A model generated the notes under the pieces. The model was not told the origin of the DNA. It saw only the letters and a program-made list of their open reading frames with translations, and made no database searches. A stretch of 64,000 nucleotides of DNA. Origin: WLMZ01 sp963732585 (GTDB lineage Bacteria > Actinomycetota > Acidimicrobiia > Acidimicrobiales > Ilumatobacteraceae). The stretch covers positions 62,001-126,000 of the forward strand of contig CAVSZY010000003.1 of NCBI GenBank assembly GCA_963732585.1. The letters are read 5' to 3'. A program made the position numbers and the translations under genes. Shown here piece after piece: positions 25,318 through 35,486 of this stretch. Numbering within the stretch: position 1 is the stretch's first letter; every line of letters begins with the position of its first letter.

Positions 25318-26418
25318 CTACGGCGACGGTTTGGGGCCTGGCGAGGGAGCCTTCTCGGGGCCGATGAGGACCTCGGCGTAGTGGTCGCGATTTGAGGTGT
25401 CGCTGTCGACGCCGAGCGTCTCGGCGAGGGCGATCATCATCGCCGTACCTTTGATCTCTCGCACTTGTTTGCCGGCATCGGTGAAGGTTCGGGCGGTAAG
25501 TGGCTTGAAATCTGCGGCGGTAATCGTGGTCAACACCGTCGTGTCGTCGATCGCCGAACCGGTCGAGAAGCTGCTTCGCGACGGCGGGATGATCTTGGTG
25601 AAGGCGACGAGGTCGTCCGCCGGCGGCGGGATGAACTCGTGGGTGTAGTCCATCGTCTCGGTGAAGAAGAATCCTCCAGGTGTACGTGTTGCCAAGGTCG
25701 CGCCAGTCGCCGCAGTGGTCAATGTGCGCTCGATGGTGTCGAATCCGAGCGGATCGACCTCCATGGCCTTACTGGAGAATTTGAGCGCGGCCTTGGAGAC
25801 GAATTCGGTACGAAACGCGCTCCACTGGGCGTTGTTCTTCGGCGGGAAGACCGCCGGTTTGTGGACGATCGTCCATGACCGGCAGGGCATCATCCGAAAC
25901 TTGGTGCCGATGTGCATGAACATCACCACCCGTTTTGAGCCGAGCACCCGCTTGGGCCGGCCGAACATCAACCCGAAGAGCTTCAGGAATTTCTCATCGC
26001 GGCCGATGTCGCAGCCGTCGATCTGAATTGTCGTCTTGTCGGTGACCGCTGGCGACGACAGCGGCTTGACGAACAGCGATCCCGGTTTACCAACGCTGGC
26101 GTGGGCCTCGGTGAGCAACTCGACGTTGGTGTAGGCCAGCCCGTAGAAGAGCTGGTGGGCGCTGTCGATGCCGAATTGCACCCCGCCGAAGGCGTTGGCA
26201 TGGGTGACGACGTGAATCGTGTCGAAGATCTGCGCCGGGGTTTTCTTGGCTCGGGCGTCGAGGTCGGTGAGCACGTCTTGCAAGGTGAACTCAGGTCCAG
26301 TGGTCGGCGGCTTGAAGACGACGGCTTTGATCTGGGCGAAGTAGCCAGCAGCGTTGGCGTAAAACTTGTTCCCGCCGCCCGGGGGATCGAGGCCCATGAT
26401 GTAGGCGATCTCAGCCAT
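25318..26418 (-). CDS. unknown protein with a possible caspase-like His/Cys core (last gene of giant operon)
   Basis: A 366-residue protein of no recognised family. The segment FDTIHVVTHANAFGGVQFG, followed about 60 residues later by TTIQIDGCDIGRDEKFLKLF, resembles the His- and Cys-bearing strands of caspase-fold domains (CHAT, DUF4347: IH.VSHG...G.L.FG and I.L.GC..G). H73 and C136 would be the dyad. This is an inference from pattern alone; H is followed by AN rather than G. The C-terminus is proline-rich (EKAPSPGPKPSP). Its ATG overlaps the upstream gene by 8 bases, so it is translated with the operon. Confidence 0.6.
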   Translation of the reverse strand: MAEIAYIMGLDPPGGGNKFYANAAGYFAQIKAVVFKPPTTGPEFTLQDVLTDLDARAKKTPAQIFDTIHVVTHANAFGGVQFGIDSAHQLFYGLAYTNVELLTEAHASVGKPGSLFVKPLSSPAVTDKTTIQIDGCDIGRDEKFLKLFGLMFGRPKRVLGSKRVVMFMHIGTKFRMMPCRSWTIVHKPAVFPPKNNAQWSAFRTEFVSKAALKFSSKAMEVDPLGFDTIERTLTTAATGATLATRTPGGFFFTETMDYTHEFIPPPADDLVAFTKIIPPSRSSFSTGSAIDDTTVLTTITAADFKPLTARTFTDAGKQVREIKGTAMMIALAETLGVDSDTSNRDHYAEVLIGPEKAPSPGPKPSP

Positions 26419-28027
26419 TGCCTACTCCCGTGTGCTGTTCCTCGGCGAGGTCAAAAACCAACCCGCTGTGGCCTTCGCCGCGCCCCGCTTCGACGGATCG
26501 GGCAGCCCACACCACCCGTGTGCCGTTGACCGCGCGAGCCAGCCACCAGTTGCGCCGCACGACGATGCCGCTATTGGGCACCTCTTCCTCGCGCAGCACC
26601 GTGTTGCGCAGCTCGCGCAGCACCGCCGAGCGCGGCTCGACAATGTGCTCTGACCCATCGTCGTCTGGCCGCGGCAACACGGCTTGCACCAGACCGACCT
26701 GGCGACGCGTGGCGTCCAGATGAACCGGAATGAACGGAATCCAATGATCGGGTACCTCGGTCATCAACCGGTAGAGCAGATCGGCGTCAACCTGTTCGAT
26801 CGCTTGCGAGGTCTGCACGGCATATTCGCCCAACAGGTCATGCAGCACCCCTTCGTCGTCGGTGATCAACCGTTCCACGGCCCACACCAGGTTGGCCATC
26901 TCGTCGCGCACGAAAGACACCTCCTCGGTGACCGGCCCGCGCACCGCCGACACCGCGCCGAGCCCGGTGACCAGCAGCGCAGCGAGCCCGACGTCGCCGT
27001 CGGTGGGAGCGTGCATCGCCCAGGAGGCGGCGCCGTCAACGGCCGGGCGAATCAGTTGTCTGCGTCCGAAGGTGTCGACAACGATCAGCCGATCGATAGC
27101 CACCGTCGTTGTCGGTGTCGTCGGGAACGGCAACGAGAACCAGTCGTTGCCGTACACCGTGGAAAACTCGACCAGCGCCAGGCGGGCAAGGTCGGTGGCT
27201 GCGGCGTCGATGGCATGCAACGCCACCTGGCCGTCCTCGAACTCCCAGAAGCGGTCGTTGGGCATGCCTGGGAACTCCAACGCCGACGGGATTCGCCGCT
27301 GCGTGACCTGCGTCGTTGCCGCCCCGCCCAGCAACTGCCCGGCGTCGTCGACTGCGCCGTGGCGTATGTCGAGGTCGAACCAATCGAGGCCGTTGCGGGT
27401 GTGATTCTGGGCGTGCAACACCGCGCCACCGCCGACGACGAGGTCGAACTGCCGCTCGACCCGCTCGGCGATCCACACGTCCGGCCCAAGTCCAAAGGTG
27501 GTGCCTACCCAGCGGTTGAATTCGCCGAGGCGCGCCGACAAGCTGGCGAATTCGTCGCTGCTGAGCCCAATCGTCGCTGGGTCAAAACCGAGGTTGGTCA
27601 GGGATTCGGCGACGGCGATGCCATCGGGGAACCGTGGCGTCGAACTCAGCGGGAAGGCGCTGCAGGTCATGGCGTGGGCCGATTCGGGCAGCAGCCAGAG
27701 CAGGCGCCGACCGGCATCGAGACGATCGCGAGCGGAGATCGCCGCCCCGGAGCGTTCGCCGGTGATCGTTGCCTCTAACACGCTGGAAACCTCGATCGGC
27801 TGCATTGGCGAGCCCGGCCCCGCTCGCCATGAGGTCAGCGGGGTCGTGCGTTGCACAAACGAGGCCTCTACCGGCGAACCAGTGTCCTCGCCATCGAACT
27901 CACCGAATTGATACTGGCGGCCGAGCATCCATAACGGGTCGTGGACCCCGGCGGCCAAGCCGCGGCCGGGGTCGCCCTCGCGACTGATCGGCTCCAAACG
28001 GTGGCGCATCGAGACCGAGGCACTCAT
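26411..28027 (-). CDS. conserved protein of unknown function (538 aa) in giant operon
   Basis: Starts at ATG 28027 after an AAGGTGG ribosome site, overlapping the preceding stop (ATGA). Near the N-terminus it has a striking conserved-looking block, HDPLWMLGRQYQFGEFDGED, followed by TGSPVEASF. Similar words (DPLW.L.RQWQ.GEF.GEDAG.PV) recur in uncharacterised proteins of other bacteria that sit beside very large proteins. No signal peptide, membrane segment or enzymatic motif was seen. It is probably cytosolic and part of the same assembly as its neighbours. Confidence 0.7.
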   Translation of the reverse strand: MSASVSMRHRLEPISREGDPGRGLAAGVHDPLWMLGRQYQFGEFDGEDTGSPVEASFVQRTTPLTSWRAGPGSPMQPIEVSSVLEATITGERSGAAISARDRLDAGRRLLWLLPESAHAMTCSAFPLSSTPRFPDGIAVAESLTNLGFDPATIGLSSDEFASLSARLGEFNRWVGTTFGLGPDVWIAERVERQFDLVVGGGAVLHAQNHTRNGLDWFDLDIRHGAVDDAGQLLGGAATTQVTQRRIPSALEFPGMPNDRFWEFEDGQVALHAIDAAATDLARLALVEFSTVYGNDWFSLPFPTTPTTTVAIDRLIVVDTFGRRQLIRPAVDGAASWAMHAPTDGDVGLAALLVTGLGAVSAVRGPVTEEVSFVRDEMANLVWAVERLITDDEGVLHDLLGEYAVQTSQAIEQVDADLLYRLMTEVPDHWIPFIPVHLDATRRQVGLVQAVLPRPDDDGSEHIVEPRSAVLRELRNTVLREEEVPNSGIVVRRNWWLARAVNGTRVVWAARSVEAGRGEGHSGLVFDLAEEQHTGVGNG

Positions 28028-31000
28028 GCGTCCACCTTCCATTGAAAGCGACCGGGGAAGACGTCGGCGTTGATCACAAATCGGCGCATGCTGAAGCGGT
28101 CGAGGTTGTTCTCCTCGACGTAGATCGCCGGCAACAGGGCGGCGACCCTGCTGGTGGCGTCGAGATCGACGAGGCGGATCTTGGCCAACTCGAAGGCCTC
28201 ATCGACCGTGTCGAAGAGCGCCCCGCTCGACCACGGTGCCGTCGAGTCGCCGGGCACCGCCAGCAGAATCGTGTTGCCCGCACGGGCGTTGGGCGCTGAC
28301 AGATGGGCGGCGATGCCCGCTGTCGCCACCGTCTCAGGGATCGCCTCCACCCAGCGATCGAGTTCGATGCACTCGAACGCCGCCGAGCCGGGCGGGTTGG
28401 ACGGATTGGTCGGGTCGGGCGAATCGGTGGTGGCGAAGAGAAAGCCGGTCACCGGCGGCTGGGCCAACGGGCCTGCAAGCTGGCCGCCAACCCAGCGTTG
28501 CTCGAGCGCCGGTTCGGTGCCCGCGGCGTACGGTTTGGCGGGCGTCTGCCAGGCGAGCAGGTTCAGCGCTGGCGGCAGCCCGACGAGTTCGTCGCCGAGC
28601 ACAGCCTCATCGAGGGCTCTCGCCGCCTCACTTATCCGCGCCGAATCTTGCAGCCAGGCAGCGGTGTCGGCGCCCGGGTGGGCAACGATGTTTGACTGGC
28701 GCTGCGCGGCATCGGCGATCGCCGATGCCACATCGAGGTGCGTCGCCGTCAGCACTGCGTCGCTTCCAAGGGCCGCGCGCACCACGTCGAGGGCGCTTTG
28801 CGGGTGGAGCGGATCGCTCAGATGGGCGCGTGTTTCATTGGCGGTTTGCGCCCGCTGCGCGTGTTCGCCAGCATCGCCAATGCCGAACAACCACCAGCTC
28901 GACTCGTCGGCACCGATCACCGTCTCGACGAGGTCGGCAAGGCGTTGCCGACAGTCTGCATCGACCTTGGCGGTCTCGGAGTGCCCTTGCCCGGCCGGGC
29001 GCACACTCGCTTCGGTCAGCGGCGACCGCCCGGCGAAGGCCCGATGCCATGCGCCGGCGCGAACCAAGATCGTCGCCAAGCCATCGTTGCTCGGGTCGTT
29101 CAGCGACACGGTGACGTCGCCCGGCACCCCCGGCTGACGGCGAAGCGCGGCGAGTAGCAGCGAACCAGCCCGGCCCTCACTCGACGCGGCGGCGGCTGCG
29201 GCGTCGGCGGCCAGATCGAGGGCCCCAATGCCGAGGGCGTCGAGGGACAGCGAATGCCGTGTGCCATCGGTGGCGTCGCCGGCGATCACTATCTCGGTCG
29301 CTGGCCCCAGGCAGCGGGTGAGGAAGGCGTCGGCGAGCGGGGCCAGAGCGCTGCGCGGCGAGGCCGACGACCAGCCCGCAGCCCTCGAAGGATCGCTGAA
29401 GCAGGCGATGAGGCGCTGTTCGATTCGCTTGGCGGGTTGCGGGGTGACGACATCGTCGAACTGATCGGGTGGGCGTCCGGCGCGGCCGAGCATGTCGAGT
29501 GCAGCGCCGGCACGTTGCATATTGCGCCCGGTGAGCTGCAGCGTGGCCTCGGCCAATCCGAGGTCGGCAAGGGCATCGAGTGTGGCCAGCGTCTCGTCGA
29601 CGACCGCCTGCAGGGCGCTGGTCTGCTGTGCCGCGGTGATCGCCTGTGCCAGCGGCGCGCCGCGCCGCTCCGGGGTCGTCAAGTTCGGCTTGGGCCAGGC
29701 GCCAGCCATCGACGACCAGCCGCCTCGACGTCATCGTCGGTTCGGCGTTCTCTGCCGTTTCGACGAGCAGCGGAAACGCTTCGCGCAATGGGGCGATCAA
29801 GGCATCGAGCTCGACGCCCGAACCGGACCGATCATGCAGGGCGCGCTCGATCTGGTAACCGAGCAACGCCCCGATCGTCTGCCCGCTGCGCATGCCATCG
29901 GCCAGGCGCAGCGCCTGGCGAACTCGCTGCGAACTGAGGTGCACAGCGAACGGTGCGTCGCCGCCGAGATTGGCACCGCCGTGGGCCATCCACGCAGCGC
30001 GCAGCACCCCAGCCGTGGATGCTTGGGCCATTGAGGGGGCGAGCACAAACCCGCCGTTGCCAGCGTCGGCGACGGTGCCTGGGGGTACGCCGTCGTCGTC
30101 GACCGCGCCCAATTGTCGGCGCGAAACCCCTTCCACTCGCCCCCACGCGCCGATCGTCACCCCGTTGGGTCGCCGGGTGCGCATCTGCGCCAATCGCCGC
30201 GCCGCGAGCGAGGTCTGCCAGGCGTCGTAGCGGTGACTGGCGCAATCGAACGCTTCGGCGGCCAGGCGCGCCCGGCGAGTCGTCGGTATCGCCGCCAACG
30301 CAGCGACCGCATCGCTGAAGGCGGCGAAGGCATCGGCGTCGTTGTAGCGCTCGGTGCGGCGTATATGGCGACGGAGCACGTCGTCGAGCACATCTTTGAC
30401 GGTGACCGTCGAGCCGCTCGGCGCGACGACCGTTGTGGCCATCAGATCCTGTGTGCTGATCGTCGCCTCGGTCTTGACGGCGAAGGTGAAGCTGGTGGCC
30501 ACCTTCGCGGCGCTCGGCAAGGAGATCGTCGCCGCCTCTGCTGGCACCGGCGGCGCGCTGGCGATCTGCGCCAACGACAGGTTGACGACGTCGACACCGG
30601 CGGTGATCTTGAACCCGAAATCGACGGCTAGGCGCTGCGCGGCGTCGCGCAGCAGTAGCCCGAGCACGCTATTGGCCGCCATCGGGTCGGGATTGTGGAA
30701 CGAAAACGAGGTGTCGTCGTCGGCGGCGATCGGAATCAGCAGATCGGGGGCCTCGGCCGCGAAACGGTACGACAATGCGGCTGGCCGAAAGCCGACAAAG
30801 CCAAACTCGCTGGCCAAGCGCCGCTCGTGAAGATCGTTCAACGCCGGGTCGGGAAGCGTTGTCGCCCCCTCGAAGAAAATGCGCATCATGCTGGCCACGG
30901 GTGTGCGCATGCGCACTCGTGACGACGCCGGTTCGTGGGCCAAGGCGGTGACACCGCGAGGGATCGAGCCGACACCGTGCAGCCACAACGGGCGGATGTT

Positions 31001-32182
31001 GCGCAGGTAATGAACGATGCCGTGGACGATCTCGTCGTCGTCGGCGTTGTGCTGCCAACGCGCCAACGGGGTGATCGGCAGCACGCCGTACGGTTGTTTG
31101 CCGAGCCGCACCGCAGGCAACGGCCCTGCGCCGTGGACGTGATCGATGACGTGACGCCGAAACCCAGGGAGCAGCCCAAGCGGGAAACCTGGCTGAATCA
31201 TGTGCCGCAAATACGGGCCCCACGTGGCCTCGAACAAGGCGCGCTGCATCGTCGCCGCCTCATCGGCATCGTGAGCCGTCGCGCCCACCAGGAGATGCAC
31301 GCTGGAGGTTGCGGGCAGGCCGATCGCCGCAGCCAGGCGATGGCTGTTATCGGTGGGGCCGGCTGTCGGCGCAGTGTGATCGCCAGCAGCACCGGCGACC
31401 GCATCAGCGAGGTTGTTCGTCGGCGTTCCGGGGGCGATGATCGTCGCCCCCTCGGTGTAACGGTGATGTTCAAAGAGTTGCTCGAAGCGCTCTGCGGCCT
31501 GCTGCGCATCGACCGTGAACATGCAGCCGACAACGGTGACGTCGTCGATCTGGCCGACCCCGGCTGGCAGCGCCACCTCGATGCCGAGGCCCTGGGCGAC
31601 AGCGGTTGGAAAGTCCACCATCCAGCGCAATCCGGGATCGATGACCAACGGCCCGTCATCGGAGTTGGCGTCTGCCACCTGCTCGGGGTTGATGCCGATC
31701 TGCACCCGGTCGGGCACGGCAAGGCCGACGACGACGCGTTCGAATCCGCGGCCGCGCACTCGAACGGCGAACCGATCGGGCAACGTCGAGGCGATCGCCG
31801 GACGGGTCCACGGTGAATCCCGCCGTGCCACCTCGGGAAACAGGAGCGTTCCGTTGGCGTCGTTTGTCGGCGTCAGAACGTCACGAATCCACAGCGCTCG
31901 CGTCGCGCCGAATCGTTGATCGAGCATGCGTCGGGCATCGGTGGTCTGGCCGCTCTCGGCACTGACCGCCTGCCAGTAGGCCAGCCCACCGGCGTGTTCG
32001 TCGGCGCTCAAGGCCGGCTCGTGTTGTTCGATGTGCACGTCGTCGGGGTAGATGCGCACGAGCAACGTCGGCTGGGCGTCGTCGCCACCAAAGGCTGTTT
32101 CCAGCCGAACCGGCAACATGGCGATCGGCAGCTCCCGCTCCAAGCCGGCCAAGGCCTGTTCCAGTGCAGCCAAGTCACTCAT
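28024..32182 (-). CDS. giant protein of unknown function (about 1386 aa), frameshifted
   Basis: The frame starts at ATG 32182 (MSDLAALEQALAGLERELPI) and runs to about 29655. It continues in another frame from RRGAPLAQAITAAQQTSALQ to the TGA at 28024. Adding one CG in the GCGCGCCGCGCC tract at 29654-29665 gives a single 1387-codon frame. Near the N-terminus LLVRIYPDDVHIEQHEPALS is a recognisable word of an uncharacterised family. The middle is alpha/beta without enzymatic motifs; the C-terminal part is rich in Ala/Asp helices. No signal or membrane segments. It overlaps its upstream neighbour by 8 and its downstream neighbour by 4 bases. Confidence 0.7.
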
Positions 32183-35100
32183 TGCCACCGCCAGCGGGTA
32201 GCAGCGACACAGCGGGAACACCGCGGCGGAAGGGGAACTGCAGACAGATCCAGGCCTGATCCGCGGCGCTGGCACCCCAGCGGTACGTCGGGGCCAAGGC
32301 CCCATCGGCGATCTTGGGCACATTGTCGCTCAGCGTGCCCGCCGAGAGATGGGTGACGTCAGCGGCGATGTCGTCCCAGCTGGCGTCGTTCCAGCTGCGC
32401 AACTGCCCAGAAGCCGGTTGCCCGCTGCCGACGTCGAGCCCGAACCGCGGCTCGGTGAAGTGTTCGGCGAAGAAGAACCAGAAGGCCGTGTCCGGATTGG
32501 CGGCTTGGGCCCGCACTGTCGCAGCGGTCAGCGTGTCGAAACCAACGAAGAGGACGTCGGGTGCCAACAGACCGAAAAAGCTCGGTTCGATGACCCGGGT
32601 TTGATCCATCCGGCGACGTTGTCCGCTGGGACGAATCGTCGGCGCGGCGACGACGATGAGACCGGGGTAGCGGTTGACCAGGTCACCCTTAATGATCAGC
32701 ACAAGCGGATCGGCGACGCCGCCTGGCCTGGTCCCCAGGCTGCGCAGGTTGGCGGTCGTCGCTCGATGAAGCTCGTCGTGTAAGTCGTGGTGATCGCCAG
32801 CCTGACCATTGGAGCGGTGGTGCCAAAACTGGCGTGCATAGCTGGCGCGTTGATCGGTGGGGTACTCGCGCCACAGCAGTTCGCGGCCGATCTCGTGGTT
32901 GAGCCCGATCAGGAAAGCGCTGATGAACTCGGTGTTGGCCGCCGCCAGCGTGGTGGTGTCGGTCGGGAGCTCACCGATACCTGGCAGCATCCAGTCGGCG
33001 GAGATATCGGCCAGCGAACGATAGGTGGCCTCGCTCAGCTCCGGCGCGGCCATGATCGGATCGAGATGCACAGCCAGACGCTCGGCCAACCCGGCGATGC
33101 GGTGGTTGACCATTGAGGTGATCGTCGCTCGTGGCTGTAGCTGCGCGAGTACGGCACTGTGCAACTCGCCGAGACCGTTGGCGAACGGCTGCAGCCCACG
33201 GTCGCGGGCCAGACCGGCCGTCAGAATCCGCTCCGCCATCGTCGCTGCGGCGCTGGCCACGTCGCTTCCGACGGCACTGCGCACGTCGGCGGCGAGGGCG
33301 AAATCCTTGGCCGTTGCCCGAGTGCTGACCAACGTGCCAGCGATCACCGAGGTGATCACATCGCCAGTGGTCACCGTTGCCGCCGTGCCGCGGCGCGCGC
33401 CGATAACCAGCTTGGAGAGATCGACCTTGACCGATGTGTCGTCGACCGTGACCACACCTCGGTCTTTGATGGCACCGAGGTCGATCTCGACGTCGATGCG
33501 CGCTGCGGCGCTGGCCCGTGTCGCGAGGCGACTCAGCCCGCTCTCCGGGCGAATGAAACGCTGGCGCAGTATGGGCTCACGGATGATGATCGGTGGTCGT
33601 CCACCGGGTGGTCTGATGATCACCGGCGGCCTGATCACGATGGGTGGGTCGACGATGATCGGTGGCCTGACGACGACCGGTGGCCTGACGACGACCGGTG
33701 GATCGACAATGATCGGCGGCCTGAACACATCCCTGACGGTCTTTGTCGGTACCAGTCCGACGTTGGTCAAGATCGAATCGAGATTGGCGGCCATCGTCGT
33801 CACCAGTCGCTGGCGGGTTGGTTGGTCGGGCAGCGCAACGACTGCCATCGTGCTGATGGCGTCCAGTCGAGCGGCGCGCTGATCGTCGCTGAAGCCGGTC
33901 GCGTCGGGGCTCAAGGTCGTCAAGATCTGTGCCACGCGCGCCACCCCCCAGACCACGCTGGCCCGATCATTGCGTGAGATCGTGTCCAATCCGATGGCTG
34001 TGGTCAGCGGCTTGGGGAGGTGGGCTCTGGCGGCGAGGTCGCCGAGCGTTCCGGGGCCAGAACGGCGCTGCCCGCTCGCCGGTGAGCGACGAATCCGGGT
34101 CATTCTGCGGAACTCGACGGAGACGACCTCGGGGGACAGTGGGGAGCGACGCAAGCGACCGGTGATCGTCTGCGCGTCGGAGAGCATCAGACGTGCATGC
34201 GACGGTGCCGTAGAAGCAACCAACACCTCCGGATCGAGTCGTTGCAGCCAGCGGCGATGCAACGTGGCGCTCGCCGCGATCGAATATTCGCCACGGCGAC
34301 GCAAGGCGTTGGCGGCTAACACCTGGTCGACCTGGCTCCACGCCCTGGCCATGTAGTGCTCCTGATTGCGGCGCATGACCTCGGCGCCGAGGCCCGCGCC
34401 CACACGGTGGCGGGGATCGAGGTTGACCTCGCTGAGCCACGGCGGTAACGGTCGCAAGCCGATCTCGAGGTTGGCGATCTTGGCTGGGAACTGCCCGTAG
34501 ATCGGCGGTCCGACCCGCGGCACCTCGTCGGCGACGAGGGTGATGTCGTAGCCGCCATCTGCCAACCGTTGCCTCAAGGCATCGAGGTACGACCCGCCGA
34601 CGAGACCTTCTATCGCTGCGGTGCGGGCATCCGGTGGGCGCAGCGCGGCATGAAACTCGACCGTGCCTCCGCCAGCGTGCGGTGCCGGGAGCCCACTGCG
34701 TGGATGATCAAGGGTCAGTGAACGCCGCCCGAGTTGTTCGGGCAAGGGCATCGGTCGCAGGCGGCGGACCAAGCTCTCAAAATCGCCGGCCGGTCCGGTG
34801 GCGAAGCGAAACCAGTGCAAGACCGGCAGGGTGACTGTGCCGTCGCCCGGGCCCCAGGCCAACGCCGTCGAGCGTCGAAGCAGGTCATCGACGCTGCGCC
34901 CGAGCCCGGCAGCAACCCCACAGGCATAGGTTGGCACCACGCAAGCCAGATAGCGCCGGTGTGGTTGCAAGCGACGGGGTGAGAGCAGACGCGACGACGA
35001 ACGCAACGGATCGGCGTCGGGATTGTTGACGTCGACGCCGCCGCCGACCAATTGAGCATGAGCCCACAGCCAGGCCTCGGCGGGATCTGCAAGCTCGGCA

Positions 35101-35486
35101 GCGTCGACCGTCAGCTGCGTGCCGATGGTGCTTGGCGAGAGTGGATCGTCACCCAGCGTCGTCTCGTCGACGACGGCGAGCATCATCCAGGGCATGCGCC
35201 GTGATCCTGCGGGATCCGGGGAGAACATCCACGGCAGATCAGGGCGATCGAACTCGATCAGGGCCAGCAGATTGGACTCGGCGTTTGTCGATCCGTGGTT
35301 GGGGAACGTGCGGATCACCTGACGCGGATCGATGCCGGTGACGTCGCCTGGGCCGAGCAGTGCGACGCTGTGCTGCAACGCCTCCACCCCTGATACCTGC
35401 ACGGCGACGTTCATCGTCAGCGCCGCGCCGCCGTCGGGGGCAAAGCCGCGGCGCAGGTTGGAGACGAAGGTGAACTCGAGACTCAT
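32175..35486 (-). CDS. giant protein of unknown function (1103 aa) with a proline repeat linker
   Basis: Starts at ATG 35486 inside the preceding stop (ATGA). The N-terminal region reads MSLEFTFVSNLRRGFAPDGG and later RPDLPWMFSPDPAGSRRMPW. A large part follows that I cannot assign. Around residues 590-640 there is a hinge of six-residue units such as RPPVVV, RPPIIV, DPPIVI and RPPVII. After it come an alpha-helical portion and a C-terminus with AEHFTEPRFGLDVGSGQP, a word shared by uncharacterised large proteins. No signal peptide. It is translationally coupled on both sides in the five-gene operon. Confidence 0.75.
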   Translation of the reverse strand: MSLEFTFVSNLRRGFAPDGGAALTMNVAVQVSGVEALQHSVALLGPGDVTGIDPRQVIRTFPNHGSTNAESNLLALIEFDRPDLPWMFSPDPAGSRRMPWMMLAVVDETTLGDDPLSPSTIGTQLTVDAAELADPAEAWLWAHAQLVGGGVDVNNPDADPLRSSSRLLSPRRLQPHRRYLACVVPTYACGVAAGLGRSVDDLLRRSTALAWGPGDGTVTLPVLHWFRFATGPAGDFESLVRRLRPMPLPEQLGRRSLTLDHPRSGLPAPHAGGGTVEFHAALRPPDARTAAIEGLVGGSYLDALRQRLADGGYDITLVADEVPRVGPPIYGQFPAKIANLEIGLRPLPPWLSEVNLDPRHRVGAGLGAEVMRRNQEHYMARAWSQVDQVLAANALRRRGEYSIAASATLHRRWLQRLDPEVLVASTAPSHARLMLSDAQTITGRLRRSPLSPEVVSVEFRRMTRIRRSPASGQRRSGPGTLGDLAARAHLPKPLTTAIGLDTISRNDRASVVWGVARVAQILTTLSPDATGFSDDQRAARLDAISTMAVVALPDQPTRQRLVTTMAANLDSILTNVGLVPTKTVRDVFRPPIIVDPPVVVRPPVVVRPPIIVDPPIVIRPPVIIRPPGGRPPIIIREPILRQRFIRPESGLSRLATRASAAARIDVEIDLGAIKDRGVVTVDDTSVKVDLSKLVIGARRGTAATVTTGDVITSVIAGTLVSTRATAKDFALAADVRSAVGSDVASAAATMAERILTAGLARDRGLQPFANGLGELHSAVLAQLQPRATITSMVNHRIAGLAERLAVHLDPIMAAPELSEATYRSLADISADWMLPGIGELPTDTTTLAAANTEFISAFLIGLNHEIGRELLWREYPTDQRASYARQFWHHRSNGQAGDHHDLHDELHRATTANLRSLGTRPGGVADPLVLIIKGDLVNRYPGLIVVAAPTIRPSGQRRRMDQTRVIEPSFFGLLAPDVLFVGFDTLTAATVRAQAANPDTAFWFFFAEHFTEPRFGLDVGSGQPASGQLRSWNDASWDDIAADVTHLSAGTLSDNVPKIADGALAPTYRWGASAADQAWICLQFPFRRGVPAVSLLPAGGGNE
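33581..33726 (-). repeat. 18-bp-type repeats encoding a Pro-Pro/hydrophobic linker
   Basis: On the plus strand, GGTGGCCTGACGACGACC occurs twice in tandem and is followed and preceded by diverged copies (GGTGGATCGACAATGATC and others). On the coding strand these give repeated (R/D)PP(I/V)(I/V)(V/I) hexapeptides, probably an extended polyproline-type spacer between two halves of the 1103-aa protein. The tract is prone to copy-number change in steps of 18 bases without breaking the frame. Confidence 0.8.

Noticed and set aside
26684..27778. 364-residue open frame on the plus strand
   Set aside because: Antisense to the 538-aa operon protein, whose start, ribosome site and overlaps are coherent.
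30935..31816. 293-residue open frame on the plus strand
   Set aside because: Antisense to the giant operon protein; low-complexity Arg/Gly-rich shadow.
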